Of a DNA stretch of 64,000 nt, positions 46,225 through 57,119 are shown piece after piece. The notes under the pieces were generated by a model. It was given only the letters and a program-made list of their open reading frames with translations, searched no databases and was not told where the DNA came from. Each line of letters opens with the position of its first letter. Position 1 is the stretch's first letter. The translations under genes and the position numbers were made by a program. Source of the DNA: Panicum virgatum. Its lineage: Eukaryota; Streptophyta; Magnoliopsida; Poales; Poaceae. The stretch is taken from contig NC_053147.1 in NCBI RefSeq assembly GCF_016808335.1, forward strand, positions 19,950,913 to 20,014,912, in the 5' to 3' direction.

Positions 46225-47039
46225 ACCACCCCAGTTGGACAACCTCACATTCTACCTCTGCAACCCCTTTTAACTTCAGCCGTCCTAAACTCATTAGCAT
46301 TGCGCGAATGCAATTTGGTGCACGAATAAATAAGTGTCTGATGAACAAATTACATGAACCTAAAATAGATGTGTGAAAAAAGTAAACATGCACATAAGCA
46401 TATAGCACACGAGATCTCTTTATTCACTACTTTTGTAGCCATTTCAACTTAATACATTATTTAACAAAATAATAACTTCATCAATCTCAAAAATTTACCA
46501 GCTTAATCTTCGAGGATGTTCATAAAAATAGAATTTGCGTTCGTGCTTTTATAAAGGTGAGTATGCGTATGTTATGAGTATCTGAGTTGTACTATATAGT
46601 ATAAAAAGTAATTTGGTCCACGGTTTCTGAATAGAAAAAACTATAATATTAAGACTGCAAACATTGACCACTCGTATTGGCAATCAATAGAATCGTTCTC
46701 TGACCTTACTGGTAAGAGATCATTCATATTCCTCCTCTCAGATTTCTATCAGTTTTACCCCCGCCCCACCGCCCGTACCACGCACAAGCCGATGACGCCT
46801 CGCTAATCTTGCCTCACAAATTGCCTCTCCCAGTATCAGACGTCAGAGACACACCGGAGAATAAACTCAGCCGCTATATATTGCACATTCATAGCGGAGG
46901 CACGCCACCACGCGAGGAGCAGTAATCCTCAGCACTCCCAAGCCGAACAGCCAGACCCGTCCAGATTCAGCCGCTTGGCACTTGGCCGCACCCGCACATC
47001 CAGCCGCGGCGCCCCCCTCGTGGTGAGAGCCCGCAAAAC
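46225..47039 (+). promoter_or_regulatory. intergenic DNA with a possible host promoter
   Basis: AT-rich to about 46740, then GC-rich. CCGCTATATATTGC (TATA at 46874-46882) is followed by text like a plant 5' UTR and a possible splice donor (GTGGTGAGAG) at about 47021, just before copia-like element G. The flank beyond G (63941-64000) is also GC-rich. A host gene whose 5' part was split by G is possible but no coding sequence is in view. No gene is supported in 46225-46870. Confidence 0.3.
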
Positions 47040-47576
47040 TGTTAGAAATAATTAACGTGTGATTAATTAGTTAATCACGAGATTACCACGTGACTTAGTT
47101 AGTTAATCCCATCATTAGCGTCCGCTAATGACAGGATGCGTCCGTACAAGAATGAGCCGTTCGTAAGGGGACACCCCTTCCGAACTAGCGCGTCTGTTCC
47201 CGAGTATAAGCGTGTAATAGCAACTCCAACACATTGATCTTTTCTTTTTTTTCATCATACAGAGAAATCCCCTCTCAATTTCAACATATATAGAAAAAGT
47301 GCTCTAACAGATTGATTTCCCCCTTTTTATATGAAAAGGGAGATGTGATGTCTCCCATTTCTATTGGGGATTGGAGAGAAATTATTAGGAATTGAAAAAA
47401 AATAAAGAGGAAAGAAAAATAGAAAATCAATCTGCTAGAGCAAGTTTTTTTAACATCGATCTCCTATATTGAGAAAAAGTGAAAAAGAAAAAGAGAAATA
47501 TCAATCTGTTCGAGTTGCTCTAATCACTGTTCACTTAACGAGAATCATTCATCCAAACCACAGTTTACCTTTAATA
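47040..47576 (+). repeat. 5' LTR of element G, containing a MITE
   Basis: Matches 63706-63940 except for a 303-bp MITE at 47218-47520. Without it the LTR is about 235 bp, short for copia. It ends TTTAATA rather than with CA; the last bases may have changed from TAACA. Confidence 0.75.
47218..47520. mobile_element. Tourist-type MITE in the LTR of element G
   Basis: Ends AGCAACTCCAACA and, inverted, GAGCAACTCGAACAG; flanks TAA at 47215-47217 and 47521-47523. Absent at the same point of the 3' LTR. A second inverted pair of the same kind (GCTCTAACAGATTGATT at 47301-47317, complement at 47425-47441) lies inside, as if one MITE had inserted into another. Confidence 0.8.
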
Positions 47577-47590
47577 CGTTATCAGCACGA
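47577..47590 (+). other. candidate primer binding site of element G
   Basis: CGTTATCAGCACGA follows the LTR directly. It does not start TGG, so it does not match a tRNA 3' end. Its complement TCGTGCTGATAACG reads like the anticodon arm of a tRNA-Ile (see findings). Inference only. Confidence 0.4.
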
Positions 47591-49378
47591 ACCGCTCTAT
47601 CGCCGGTTTGGATCTCGACGAGAACGACGAACAGGGGGAGGCCCTGTGGCCTCAACCATCCGAAGGTGAGTACAATGGCGCCCAGGAACACACCCGTGAA
47701 CCTTCCTTGTTCGTGCCTTCTGCGACGTCCTTCGTCAAGTGCGGCGTCGCCCCATCCTGGAACCTCACCGTCGGCGTCGGCCTGTGCACCATGGCCGCCG
47801 CGACACTCGAGTACAGAACGCTGGAATCCGCCCTCCACGCCGCGGCAACGGGCACCCTCATGACGGAAACCGCCTCGCCGCACCTCTGCGCGCCGGAGGA
47901 CTTCGCCGTGGTGATCGCCGTCTTCATGCCATGTGCGTCGGCGGCCGTCGTTCACCCCTGAACCGCGACGCGTCCACCACGCCAGGCCGCGATGCCGGCT
48001 CCGCCTCCTCTGCGTCTGGCCACGACCCCGATGCCACAGCGCCAAGTCGCCGCCCCTGCAATGCCGCCACGCTGTCTGTTCCCCTTGCCGACGCCCGCTG
48101 CATCGTCTTCCACGCCGGAACCACGCCGCTCCAACCTTGACTTCATCCCGGGGTTCCATCCCGCGGCGGTGCGGTCACCGACTCCGGCACCCCCGGCCCT
48201 CGGCGGATACGGCAACGATGCCGGCGGCCCTGTGCGCGGCTACACCATGGCGGCGCGCCGAGGAGCCGCCCCCTTCTTCAACTGCGACGGCGGCGGCAAA
48301 TCGGAGGCCGGGCCTCATCCGCACCTGGGTGAATGTGCTCCACGGCGAAGCGGCCCGGCGCCTCCCGAACGGCATCCACCAGGAGCAGGAGTTCTCCTCC
48401 ACCCACCTCGGGGGAGGATTCGCCGGCGTAGGCTGGCTCGATGTGGTGGCGGAGCGGCGATTGGGGAGCGGCAGCGGAGAAGATGGCTGTAGAAGCACGG
48501 GTCACTGAACCTTATCTTTACTGGCTTCTCTGCTGACCGCAGGACCTCACATGCCTAGCGCCCAAAACTGCATGTGCGGATGAAGAACTTGCTGCGTCCA
48601 GAGCGGCTAAAAAAATGGGACTCAGCTCCAGTACCTTTGCTTTGTAAAGGCACGTTGCGTCTTTTGCTCCATCGCGTGCGTCCACTAGTCATCCAAGGGC
48701 AAAGCCGATTCAACAACAAAAAAAACAAAAGAAAGGCACGGGGGCAGGGCCGAAGCGAGGGCCACGGCCATTTGGGCGCGCGAGAGGTCTGGTGGGCGTG
48801 CAGATTCGCGCCCTCCGCGTCGGATTCGCGCCCTCCGCGCCCTCCGTGCCGGCCTGCGCCGCGCTGCACCGGAGGACGGAGGCGGCCTTGCCGCGCCGCG
48901 CGGGAGGAGGGAGGTGGCCTGCGCCGCGCCGCACGGGAGGAAGGAGGGATCTGCGCCGCGTCGCGCCAGAGGAGAGCAGTAGGCTGCGAGGCGTCGATTC
49001 GGAGGTACTAGAGCTGAAGGAGAGGAGCCATTACCACGCCGTGAAGGGGAGGGACGCTGCTTCCTCTAGGTTCGATCTACAGCGAGGGGTTTCAGGGTTT
49101 TAGGTATGACACAATAACAATATGCTGTTTTTTTTCTGAGATCTGCAATAGTCTTGATGCCAATAGCTATAGTTCCTAGCTAGTTGTGTTTTTTTGCCTG
49201 AATGTGCAATGCTTGTGTGATACACTGCTAGCAATTCGATTAATATTGTTTGTTGGATTTACATATTCAAATGCTCCTGCTTGATTCATTCCTTTTAGTT
49301 CACGATATATGCTTTTTCTTATGTGCACTTCTGTTCTTTCCTCGCTGGGCTACATTTTGCTAGCAGCTTGTGGAAGGC
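47591..49378 (+). other. leader of element G, GC-rich, unrecognised
   Basis: GC-rich to about 49090, then AT-rich to the FAR1-like segment. An ATG frame at 47608-47961 (117 codons) and overlapping frames on both strands exist without recognisable domains. A possible donor (AAGGTGAG, about 47664) and the sharp change after 49100 (GGGTTTTAGGTATG) suggest exon-intron structure of captured host DNA, maybe the FAR1-like gene's 5' part. Not proven. Confidence 0.3.
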
Positions 49379-50501
49379 AAATGATAGAATCCGAGAAGGG
49401 GGCGCCTCAAGTTGGATTGAGGTTCAAAAATCTAGATGAAGCTTGGCAGTTTTGGGTGGCATATGGAGGCCGTATGGGCTTTGATGTGAGGTTCAAAAAA
49501 TACCAAGAAGACTAATGAGCACACCTATGCTGATGCAAGCAAGCAAAGTGTATACTCCAGCTATTTTTGAAGCTTTCCAAAGTGAATATGAAAGATCCAT
49601 GGCTGCATGCAGTAAGGTATTGGATGGAAATACATATGGCATTGCTATTGGGAGTTTAAATGGTGGTAGCTTTGAGGAGGAGCGCATAGTTACATGTGAT
49701 CCTTCAAAGCAAATTGTGTCCTGTAGCTGTGGAATGTTCAGTAGAACTGGAATATTATGTGCACATGGTTTGAAAGTTCTTGATTTAATTAACACAAAGA
49801 CATTGCGGCACATTATATATTACCGAGATGGACTAGAGAAGCATGCAAAGGAAATATACAAGATAGTCAAGGAAGGAACGTGGTAGCAAATCCTAAGTTG
49901 GAAGCTCATCTTTGGTACAGATCTTTGTCTCATAAGTTCCTCAATTTGGCATACAAAGCAGCGAATTATCCAGAGTGTTGTTTGATGTTAGACAATGGAC
50001 TTGATTGCCTTGATGCACAGCTAGAGGATAAACTCATTGCATTGATTGCTCCCATGAAAAATTCATGTAATGACCAAGAAAATGTTGAGCCCAATGTGCA
50101 GCAGAGAAATAACTTGGTCAGTGCAGCACAGCTAAAGAAAAAGGAGGTCCAGCCGAAAAGTTCAAAGAGGAAAAAATCTTGGATTGACAAGTTGCAAAAA
50201 AGGAAGCCTAAGCCAGCTAAATCTACCAAACAAACAAAAAAAGCAGCAAAGGTATTTGTTCCATTGAACCTGCACACTCTTACATGTTATTGTCATTCAT
50301 TCATAAAATAATTAATTTAACTTGCATTGCTAGGAGCAAAAGAAAGATGATGGTGTACATCCCCAAGTAGAAGAGAATGGTGACAGCAACAAAGGAGCAC
50401 CTGTGGAGCTTCAAAAATGCAGTATCATTCGCAGCTTAGGAATTTTTACCGAACTCCTAACATCTCCAAGTTGTGATCTTGGTGATGAAAATCAGTTCTA
50501 G
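49379..50501 (+). pseudogene. FAR1/FRS-like gene fragment, transposase core deleted
   Basis: Known: FAR1-related proteins are transcription factors derived from Mutator-like transposases, with an N-terminal FAR1 zinc domain, a MULE core and a SWIM zinc finger. Seen: start of the FAR1 domain (GLRFKNLDEAWQFWVAYGG), cut after about 20 more codons; then directly the pre-SWIM part (YTPAIFEAFQSEYERS), the SWIM finger VSCSCGMFSRTGILCAHGL (CxC...CxH) and the C-terminal tail with a Lys-rich stretch. The core is missing. Frame changes at about 49514 and 49805. A phase-0 GT-AG intron at 50252-50333 keeps the tail in frame to TAG 50499-50501. The intron implies capture of genomic DNA or unspliced RNA. 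Confidence 0.8.
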
Positions 50502-52096
50502 AATGTGGATTCCAACTTAGTGATTTTGGACATACCTAACCACAGTATTTGGTTAGCTAACTATAGCATTTTGTGGCCTAATTGTACAAGTGAAATGGCC
50601 TTTACTTTGAAAGGTTCAGCTGCTGGTCTATTGCACTAGAATGAACAATATATGTTGTAATAAGCCCGCAGCTGCAAGACAGACAATACCTTTCCTTTTG
50701 TATCTATTTCAGTTAGTGTCCTGAAGATATAAAGTATGAACTTGTTAATTGGGGCAAGTTCTTAAAGAGTTCAGGGGATGATAGATGTGTCTATTTTACT
50801 ACTGAATATTTCCTATTTGTTCCCTAAAATTCTGTTTGAATGATTCAGAATTCCATGTGTTTGTGATGTCCTGTAAATGTCACTTAGAATGCTTGGAAAT
50901 GCATGCTTTGCTTCCTGTCATGTGAGGCACCTTGGATTTGACACTCTATTTATGAATTAACTATTTTTTAGAGAAATATATAGTAGTATAAAAATCTGAA
51001 TGTTTGGTACAAAACTCAAACTGTTTAGTCTGAATGTGTAGGTGTTTCCGTTGTATCCTGCTATCTTCTCTTGGGAGTGCTGAGAGCTGTTAGATTTGAA
51101 ATGGACGCTGGATATGGCAGGTAAAGGTACAGCGTGCCTTTGTGAAGCAAAGGTACTGAGGCTGAGTCCGGGTACTAGTAATTCTAATTCAAGAATAAGT
51201 CCCAAGGGCTCTAGATATTCGCAGTTTCATCCTTAGCAGAGACCAGTGTACAACATATTTTCGTTGTCACCCTCGGGTTTCAATGTATTTACAGAACCCG
51301 CACTGTGTAACTCTACCATTTGTGAACTGCACCCTGGAGTGATGGAATAATTGCAAATGTCAGTGTGTTTGTCCTCATACATTCCCTATTACTTGCAAAT
51401 TTTTTGAGTTATTTTCATATGTTAAACCATATTATAGTTTATATTCATATGCTTAATAAAATAAATAACTCCTAAATCGACCATATGACAACATGTTGGA
51501 ATAAAAAAAATGCAAAACTCAAGTGATTACCTCATTTTTATTTGAATATATTTGTCTATAATTTGAATAAATTTAAGTTATGTTTTGGATAAATTTTATT
51601 GTGGTTTAATTAGCATAAATACGATAAAGTCCAGAGTTTGATATTGGCCATACACAAGGTAGCGTGACTATATGCTACTGCGAGATCTACTCTATGTCAT
51701 ATACATAGAGATTATTTTCAACGTGCGTACCCAATATCACTACTTGGATAAATATACGTATATAATTACTATATTCCATAATTAATATTGGTCATACACA
51801 AGGTAGCATGATATATATGCTGCTGCAAGATCAACTCTATGTCTAATACATAGAGATTATTTTCAACGTGCGTACCCAATATTAAGGTATGGAAAATGAT
51901 AATGGGTCTACACCTAAACAGTGACTACCCAAACCACAATTAATTTTCCAAATATGAGGTCCACACTAACATACAAGTATCAACTTGTTTTAAAATATTT
52001 CTGCATTTACCAATTTATTGCACATAACCATAATGATTTTTTTATTTGCACTTTGTGTAAATTAATCAAATCTATGGTTTATAAATGTAGGTATTT
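50502..52096 (+). other. AT-rich sequence between the FAR1 fragment and copia gag
   Basis: No coding sequence seen. The first part is probably the 3' flank of the FAR1-like gene. Two copies of a roughly 98-bp unit lie at 51641-51738 and 51785-51883. A T-rich tract and AG (AAATGTAG at about 52084-52091) just before the gag ATG could be a splice acceptor. Confidence 0.4.
51641..51883. repeat. near-tandem duplication, two copies of about 98 bp
   Basis: Both copies run from ATATTGGnCATACACAAGG to CAACGTGCGTACCCAATAT with few differences, 46 bp apart. Confidence 0.85.
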
Positions 52097-52453
52097 ATGG
52101 CCAACAAAGATCCTGAAGAACTTGCAATTGATGGACACAACTATCCAACATGGGCATTAGACATGAAACTTAGCCTGTCATCCCGAGGATTATTGCCGGT
52201 TCTAAATGAACAACCAGAAAATGCACCACCAATTCCAGATTATATTAAAGCATCGGCATTATTATTACTCAGAAACAACATCCATTCTGATCTCAAAATT
52301 GAGTATCTCATGGAAGAAAACCCACGCACATTGTGGTTAGCCCTTAAAAGGCGCTACGAACAGCGAAAGAGTGTAATTTTGCCACATGCTAACTATGAAT
52401 GGGCGCACCTACATCTACAAGATTTTAAATCTGTTGATGATACCAATCACGCC

Positions 52454-53385
52454 TGTCGTGGTGCTGCAAACCACAGCCGGGTGGCGGAAGGCACCCGCCT
52501 AAGCCCAGAGGGTGTGTACTCGGGGGTTATCTAGTCCAAGTTCGATCTCGCTCAAGAACACGATGAACACAGCGGGATTAGAGTGGTTCGGGCCGCCGGA
52601 GCGTAATACCCTACGTCCATTGTGTGTTGTATTCCCTTGCCTCGAGAGAGTCCGCGAGAGCCTGTGTGTGTACAGCGAGCGCCTCCCTTTTATATCTCAA
52701 GGGGGCGCGTACATGGCCGTTGGGACCCCGACAGGTGGGCTCAACGATGCAGTACAAGATAACGTACTGTTCATAATTATGGCGTCACAGGCGAAGGAGA
52801 TCCCTCTCCTGGATTCCATTGCCTGCTCCCGGAATCCTCCGTCCGGCGTGTCCAGGCGCTATCTTGTCGGAGCGGCGCCAGGCATAGCTAGCGGCGTCGC
52901 CTGCCACGTAGCTGAACGGGCCGCGTAGCTTGCGGCATAGGAGGCATGATGGAAAAGTGACGTGCCGTCGTATCCAATTAATGTGGCAGACGGCTCTGCG
53001 CGGGTGCGGCACAGGCGGCTGCACTGTGTACCTTGGTAATACGCGATGCACAGTGAGGCCTGGCAAAGGCTGTCCCGCGCTCTGCGACGACAGAGCTCCG
53101 GACCCCCACGCGGTAAGGGAGGTCCGGATGGACGCAGGAGGTCCCGGACCCCTATGGGGGGTCCGAGGCCTCGGCTGTCAGCTCGGAGTTTTCCTTCCTT
53201 AGGGGCACGTGGCATCTCCGGACCCATCCCCAGGCGGAGGACGGGTCCGGGGCCATTGGCTTGGTGAGGAAAGAGCTTGACCCGTGGGGCCTGGCTACTC
53301 CGTCCTTTGCGCGCAGTTACGGATAACTACGCGGGTCCTGCCTTGCCGCAGTAAGAGTGGGTATCCCTATTACAGGGTACCGACA
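52454..53385 (-). repeat. 3' LTR of element B
   Basis: TGTCGTGGTGCTGC to GGGTACCGACA on the plus strand. Lacks about 99 bp present at 61685-61783 of the other LTR. Next to it, at 53386-53403, the minus strand has the purine-rich GTGGGCCCGGGGGCCAC, the polypurine tract. Confidence 0.95.
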
Positions 53386-53978
53386 GTGGCCCCCGGGCCC
53401 ACCTTAGGGGAGGTACGAACCCGCTGGTGGGGCCACTACTGAGATTTGGCTCTGCATAGCTTGAAGCTTCTTACTGCAGGGGCCTTGACCGGCTTTGACC
53501 ATCTGTCGGGTTGTTTGCTGCCTCATCACATCGCAACGGCTTACTGACTCATGGCCCCCACGCACAGTGGTTCACCTCGTCACGCGTGCGACGCTCGGCA
53601 TTATTGCGGCCGGAGTAAACGGTACATTTACCACCGGCGCAGTTCCCGAAAAGCTCGGCCACGCCAGCGCTTAATACGCGCACGTCAGCTCAGCTTCCGC
53701 CTTTTCACACCTTTGTTGGTTACCTGCCCTCCCTGATAGATGGGCCTGGGCCCCCTTGTCATGGGCCGGCGGTTAACACTAGGTGCGGGCGTCGCTTGCG
53801 TTCTAGCGACGGTTCCGGGGCGCGCCGGTTGAGTCAGGCTTTATAATGGGGCGAACCGCATACCGCGGTTACTTTCCCGCATTCGCCTTCTTCCTTCCAA
53901 CCTTTGCGCCCCTTTGCCTTCGAGCTTTCCTTGCCCCTTGCTCCCCCACGCAGGCTGCTCCTCACCTCCACAGAGAGA

Positions 53979-56900
53979 TGGCATCCCTTGCTCATCCCCG
54001 CCGTTTCCAGTCCGAGGAGGAGTTGAACACGGTGCGCCGCCTGCTTGGGTGGAGTGCTCAGGAGACCGGCTGGGGGTCCGAGCAGGCTCGGTTCCCCTTG
54101 GCAACCTCCGTGCCGGAGAGTTTGTGCTATTCACCTCGCACATCTCCACCGGCGTGGGGCTGCCAATCTCTTCGTTCTTGCTGCTGCTGCTGGAAGACTT
54201 CGGCCTCCAACTTCAGCACCTCACGCCCCACTCCCTCCTCCTGACGTCCATCTTCGTGCATTTGTGCGAGATGTTCGTGGGAGTGCGGCCCTGCGTCATC
54301 CTCTTCCGCTACTTCTTCGTCCTGGTGAAGTCCGGAAGGAGCAAGGATGAAGTGGGGGGTACTACTTCCAGATGAGGAGTGACCTGCTGACGCCTTATAT
54401 TCCCGGCCTTACTAGCGGGAAGTGGGAGGAGTGGCGCCACCACCGAAGCCAACGAGCGCCTCGCCCTGCCGACCGAGGGACCTACCACCGACCGTGGATC
54501 CTGGAGGGCCAAGCCGTCCCTGCAGCCAGAATTCGACTCTGTGCTGGGCAAGATCAGGTCGCTGGCGGAGAGCGGCCTCACCTCGTGGCACGTGCTCGGA
54601 GATTTTCTGAAGCGCCGGATCGCCCCCCTGAAGCAGCGCCTGCGCCCTGCTTGGAGCTTCACCGGCCTCAACGACTGCAGCAGGACCCACCACGGAGAGG
54701 GGAGCGACCTGACTCAGGAAGCCTTGGAGGTCCTGGTGTGGGCTGTGACGGGGGACGCCTTCATCCTGGAGAACCTGATCCTTCCCCAGGCTATTGTCCC
54801 CCTCTGCGAGGACTCCGCGAGGGTGGCGGTGCTGGCTACCCTGCCAACTCTTGACGACGGGGGGCTGGCCCCACGCCAGACCGGAGGCGATCCGAACCGT
54901 GGGCTCCGGATCCCTGGCGCGTCCAGGGATCAAGCTACGCAGAGCACCGTGGGGTCCAGGCCTACTACGAAGGGGAAGCAGGCCGTGGCCAGTAGCAACG
55001 CCACAGCCGATTCCAGCCAGGTGCGGGGCAGCTCCGGCACATCGTCAGGAGACGCAGGCCGGCGCAGGTTACTCAGGGGCGACGGGACCCTGGTCACGGA
55101 ACCCGCCGCGAAGCGTCAGAGGACCGCTGAGAGCGCGGGCCAGGGTAGCTCCCGGGCTGCCGGCCCTCGCGGGTCCTCCGGGGCGACTGCGCCGCCACCA
55201 TCGCCACCGAGAGATACCTCCCGCCGGCAGCAACAGCAGCAGCAGCCACGGGAGCAGTAGCAATAGCAGGAGCGGAGGTCGGGCCTCCGAGGACGCTGGG
55301 TACCCGGCACTTCTGGGTTAGTGTTAGCCTGCTCTCTTCCCTTGTGCCAGGTGCTCTGCTTTTTGCTGAAGGCTTCTCCACTTTGTTGCCAGGTCTCCTC
55401 GCCCCAGCAGTTCTTCTACCATCGCCGGCTCGTCGGCTGGTGCCCAGGCGACCGGGACCTCTGCGACGACAGAGGGAGCGTCAGCGGGAGCGGGAACCTC
55501 AGGTGCAGCGACCTCTGCTAGCCCGGTGGTGCCCGACGCGGTGGCGACGGGCGCAGCGGACGCAGCGGCGGCGGAGGCACCGGTGCTAGGCGCAGCTGCG
55601 TCTGACGCAGCAGCGGCGGAGACGCCGCGGCTGGGCGCAGCCACGCCCGACGCAGCGGCGGCGGAGGCACCGGTGCTGGGCGCAGCCGCGCCCAACGCAG
55701 CGGCGGCGGAGGAGCTGGGCGCAGCCGTACCTGATACGGCGGTGGTGGGGGCACCGTTGCTGGGCACAGCCGCTGCGGGCACAACGTCTACTGAGGCCCC
55801 GATGTCTGTACCGGAAGCTCCCACCTCCAGCTCCGGTCCTGTTGCAGAGGAGGAGTTGGAGGTGGTCTTTGGCAGGCAGCTCCTGCAGCTCCAACCCCCG
55901 GAGGAGGAAGCGACTCCCCTTCCCCAGGTGCTGATCCAGATCCGGCGGTCGATAGAGGAGGCAACCTCCTCCGCCGAGGCGGCCTTCCGGCGGGAGTGGT
56001 CTGCCCTGGAGAGCGAACGCCAGCGCCTCTCCGACTGGCACACCCGCCTGGAAGCGCACATGAAGGCGGAAGCCTCCCGTGCTGCGGAAGCCCGGTCAAA
56101 GCTCAAAGCCGACCAAGAGGCCTACCGAGCCAACCTTCTGAAGGTGTTCAACCGGGAGGTTGCAGTATCGAGCCGGGAGAAGGCCCTAGCCCAGCGGGAG
56201 GAGACCTTCGCCCTGGAGGTTGTTAGCTTCGCGGCTCAGCGGTCCGACCTCGAGAGTCGGCTTGCTGCCCAGCAGTCCGAGCTTGAGACCCGCAGCCAGG
56301 GTCTCGAGATCCACAAGCAGGAGCTGGACGAGCTCTCTGGGACCCTAGCTGGATGGCAGAAACAGTTGGAGGAGAGGGCCAGCAAGCTGGCCGTTGCCGA
56401 GGCGGAGCTGGAGGAGGACCGGAAGTCCCTCTCCAAGCGGGAGTCCCATGCCACCGGCATAGAGAAGGAACTTGGGCGCCAGCGGGACTCCCTCAAGAAG
56501 CTGAAGGAGTGGTCGGAGAAGAGGAAGGCCGAGTTCGAGGAGAGATCCCGCGAGGTGGAGGTGGCCACGGCTCTGGACTCCCGGATGCAAGAGGCGGTCC
56601 AGGAGGCGGTCCGGAAGCACCAGGAGGACCAGCGCGTGGGGGCCCAGCGGATCGCTGACTGGGCGGCCGAAGCGAGCCTAGCACTGGTGCCACTTGGAAT
56701 GAGCCCAATCCAGGTGGCGGAGCTGCCAGCTTCGATAGCTGACGCCCTCCCAGTGCTGAGTTCTGCTTCGGATAGGCTCCGGCGTCTAGAGCCGGTCCTT
56801 GCTGGTCAGCTCGAAGCCGAGGGTCGCGAGCTAATCCGGATGGTGGCGGAGCACATCCTGACCTGCCTCCGGAGCCACGACCCGGCCATCTCGCTGATGC

Positions 56901-57010
56901 CCGTGGTCGATGGTCCTATCGCGGAGACGGAGACCGCCGCTCGGGACAGCGTGCGGGAGGTCGTCGACTTCGTTGCCGCCTACTTCAAGCGGGAGCCTGC
57001 AGACCCTTGA
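53979..57010 (+). pseudogene. antisense gene of element B: gypsy-type transposon domain plus coiled coil
   Basis: Seen on the plus strand, opposite gag: ATG at 53979 (MASLAHPRRFQSEEELNTVR); after a shift, LRAGEFVLFTSHISTGVGLP and HLCEMFVGVRPCVILFRYFF, recalling the Pfam family for putative gypsy-type transposon proteins; another shift near 54360, then YFQMRSDLLTPYIPG; then a long frame 54541-55260. A likely intron ends TTGTTGCCAG at about 55392; the last exon runs to TGA 57010 and has four Ala-rich repeats of about 45 bp (55558-55735) and a coiled coil of over 200 residues (about 55900-56600). A 3 kb antisense gene in the 3' half is typical of Tat elements. The last exon is fully open (494 codons from 55526). 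Confidence 0.65.
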
Positions 57011-57119
57011 GCTGGGCTTTGTATCTTTGTATCTTTTGCGCTATGTAACAAACATTGTACTAGTTGAAAATTTTGAAATAGAAGAAAACTTCAACTTAGA
57101 TGTTTGTCAGTTGCTGATT

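Noticed and set aside
47545..48508. Overlapping long frames on both strands in the leader of G
   Set aside because: They overlap in all frames in GC-rich DNA and none has recognisable content, though captured exons cannot be excluded.
49515..49886. FAR1-like frame as an intact small SWIM protein
   Set aside because: The frame shifts at both ends relative to the FAR1 family pattern, so it is a broken fragment rather than a designed short gene.
55200..55270. CAG-rich stretch as a disease-like repeat expansion
   Set aside because: Short and imperfect, encoding a Gln-rich end of an antisense exon.
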